NCBI RefSeq assembly: GCF_964019385.1
Contig: NC_088650.1
Coordinates: 32,210,839 to 32,274,838, forward strand
Source of the DNA: Sycon ciliatum
Taxonomy: Eukaryota; Porifera; Calcarea; Leucosolenida; Sycettidae
Length of the DNA: 64,000 nucleotides
Reading direction: 5' to 3'
Shown: piece after piece, positions 63,778 to 64,000 of the stretch
How positions within the stretch are numbered: position 1 is the first letter of the stretch
Layout of the letters: every line of letters begins with the position of its first letter
The notes under the pieces: generated by a model
What the model saw: only the letters and a program-made list of their open reading frames with translations
Databases searched by the model: none
Told to the model about the DNA's origin: nothing
Translations under genes and position numbers: made by a program

Positions 63778-64000
63778 GATGCACTTCCCATCATTGGCAA
63801 ATGCACCCGGTGACTATTTGCGCTTTGAGCAGCTTTCCATGATGGCCAACAAACCAGTCTTCGTAGGAATGCCAATCCGGTACACAGCGAGTCCTGCAGT
63901 GTTATTCACATACAAAGTTTTGAGAGAAAAAAGAGAATCAATGGAAGGAAGAAGCAACAAAATCTTCGAAAACAAGGACAACATGAAATCCGACAATGCT
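63778..64000 (+). CDS. Possible exon running off the right edge
   Basis: After (CT)n and TTCCAAG the frame LMHFPSLANAPGDYLRFEQL, MANKPVFVGMPIRYTASPAV and FTYKVLREKRESMEGRS stays open for about 75 codons to the end of the window. Composition is protein-like (aromatics, Met, basic and acidic runs). No family is recognised. It could be the continuation of the gene that may start at 61642. Confidence 0.35.

Overview
The window is animal nuclear DNA. Its genes are split by spliceosomal GT/AG introns, and it carries a cystine-knot TGF-beta ligand, a proteasome-maturation factor and a transmembrane kinase, all amid dense microsatellites, minisatellites and transposons. A sponge or another early-branching animal fits best. 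That is inferred from the divergent ligand and the unusual receptor; no marker gene here settles the species.

Three host genes are well supported. (1) POMP (proteasome maturation protein) lies on the plus strand at 557-4104 in six coding pieces. (2) A giant minus-strand gene runs from 48466 down to 8746. Its 18 coding exons all join in phase to give a 1366-residue protein: signal peptide, about ten kelch blades, a Cys-rich stalk, one membrane span and a complete TKL-type kinase domain. (3) A TGF-beta superfamily ligand lies on the plus strand at 56330-58981 in two exons (508 residues) with signal peptide, propeptide, furin site and seven-Cys knot. POMP and the receptor converge; the receptor and the ligand diverge. 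A possible further plus-strand gene begins near 61.6 kb and may run off the right edge.

Most of the rest is repeats in the receptor's introns or between genes. The largest is a 7.2 kb GCA/CAG-rich array at 22990-30223, of which the last 6048 bp is a uniform 14-bp unit (432 copies). Intron 1 of the receptor holds an apparently intact two-gene transposon of ISL2EU type at 36541-41842, with THAP-DDE transposase and SAP/SWIM/YqaJ nuclease genes, about 60-bp terminal inverted repeats and AT flanks. It also holds nested TTAA-, TA- and TAA-flanked non-autonomous elements, and a head-to-head Penelope-like retroelement interrupted by a LINE fragment. A second, smaller palindromic Penelope-like insertion with a 12-bp target duplication sits at 49752-50844. 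Three short tRNA-derived SINE copies with 12-13 bp target duplications are at 20.0, 51.9 and 60.1 kb.

The most unusual items are the kelch-ectodomain TKL receptor itself, a 62-bp tandem duplication that copies its exon-4 splice donor four times, and the kilobases of CUG-rich RNA that its intron 4 must produce.
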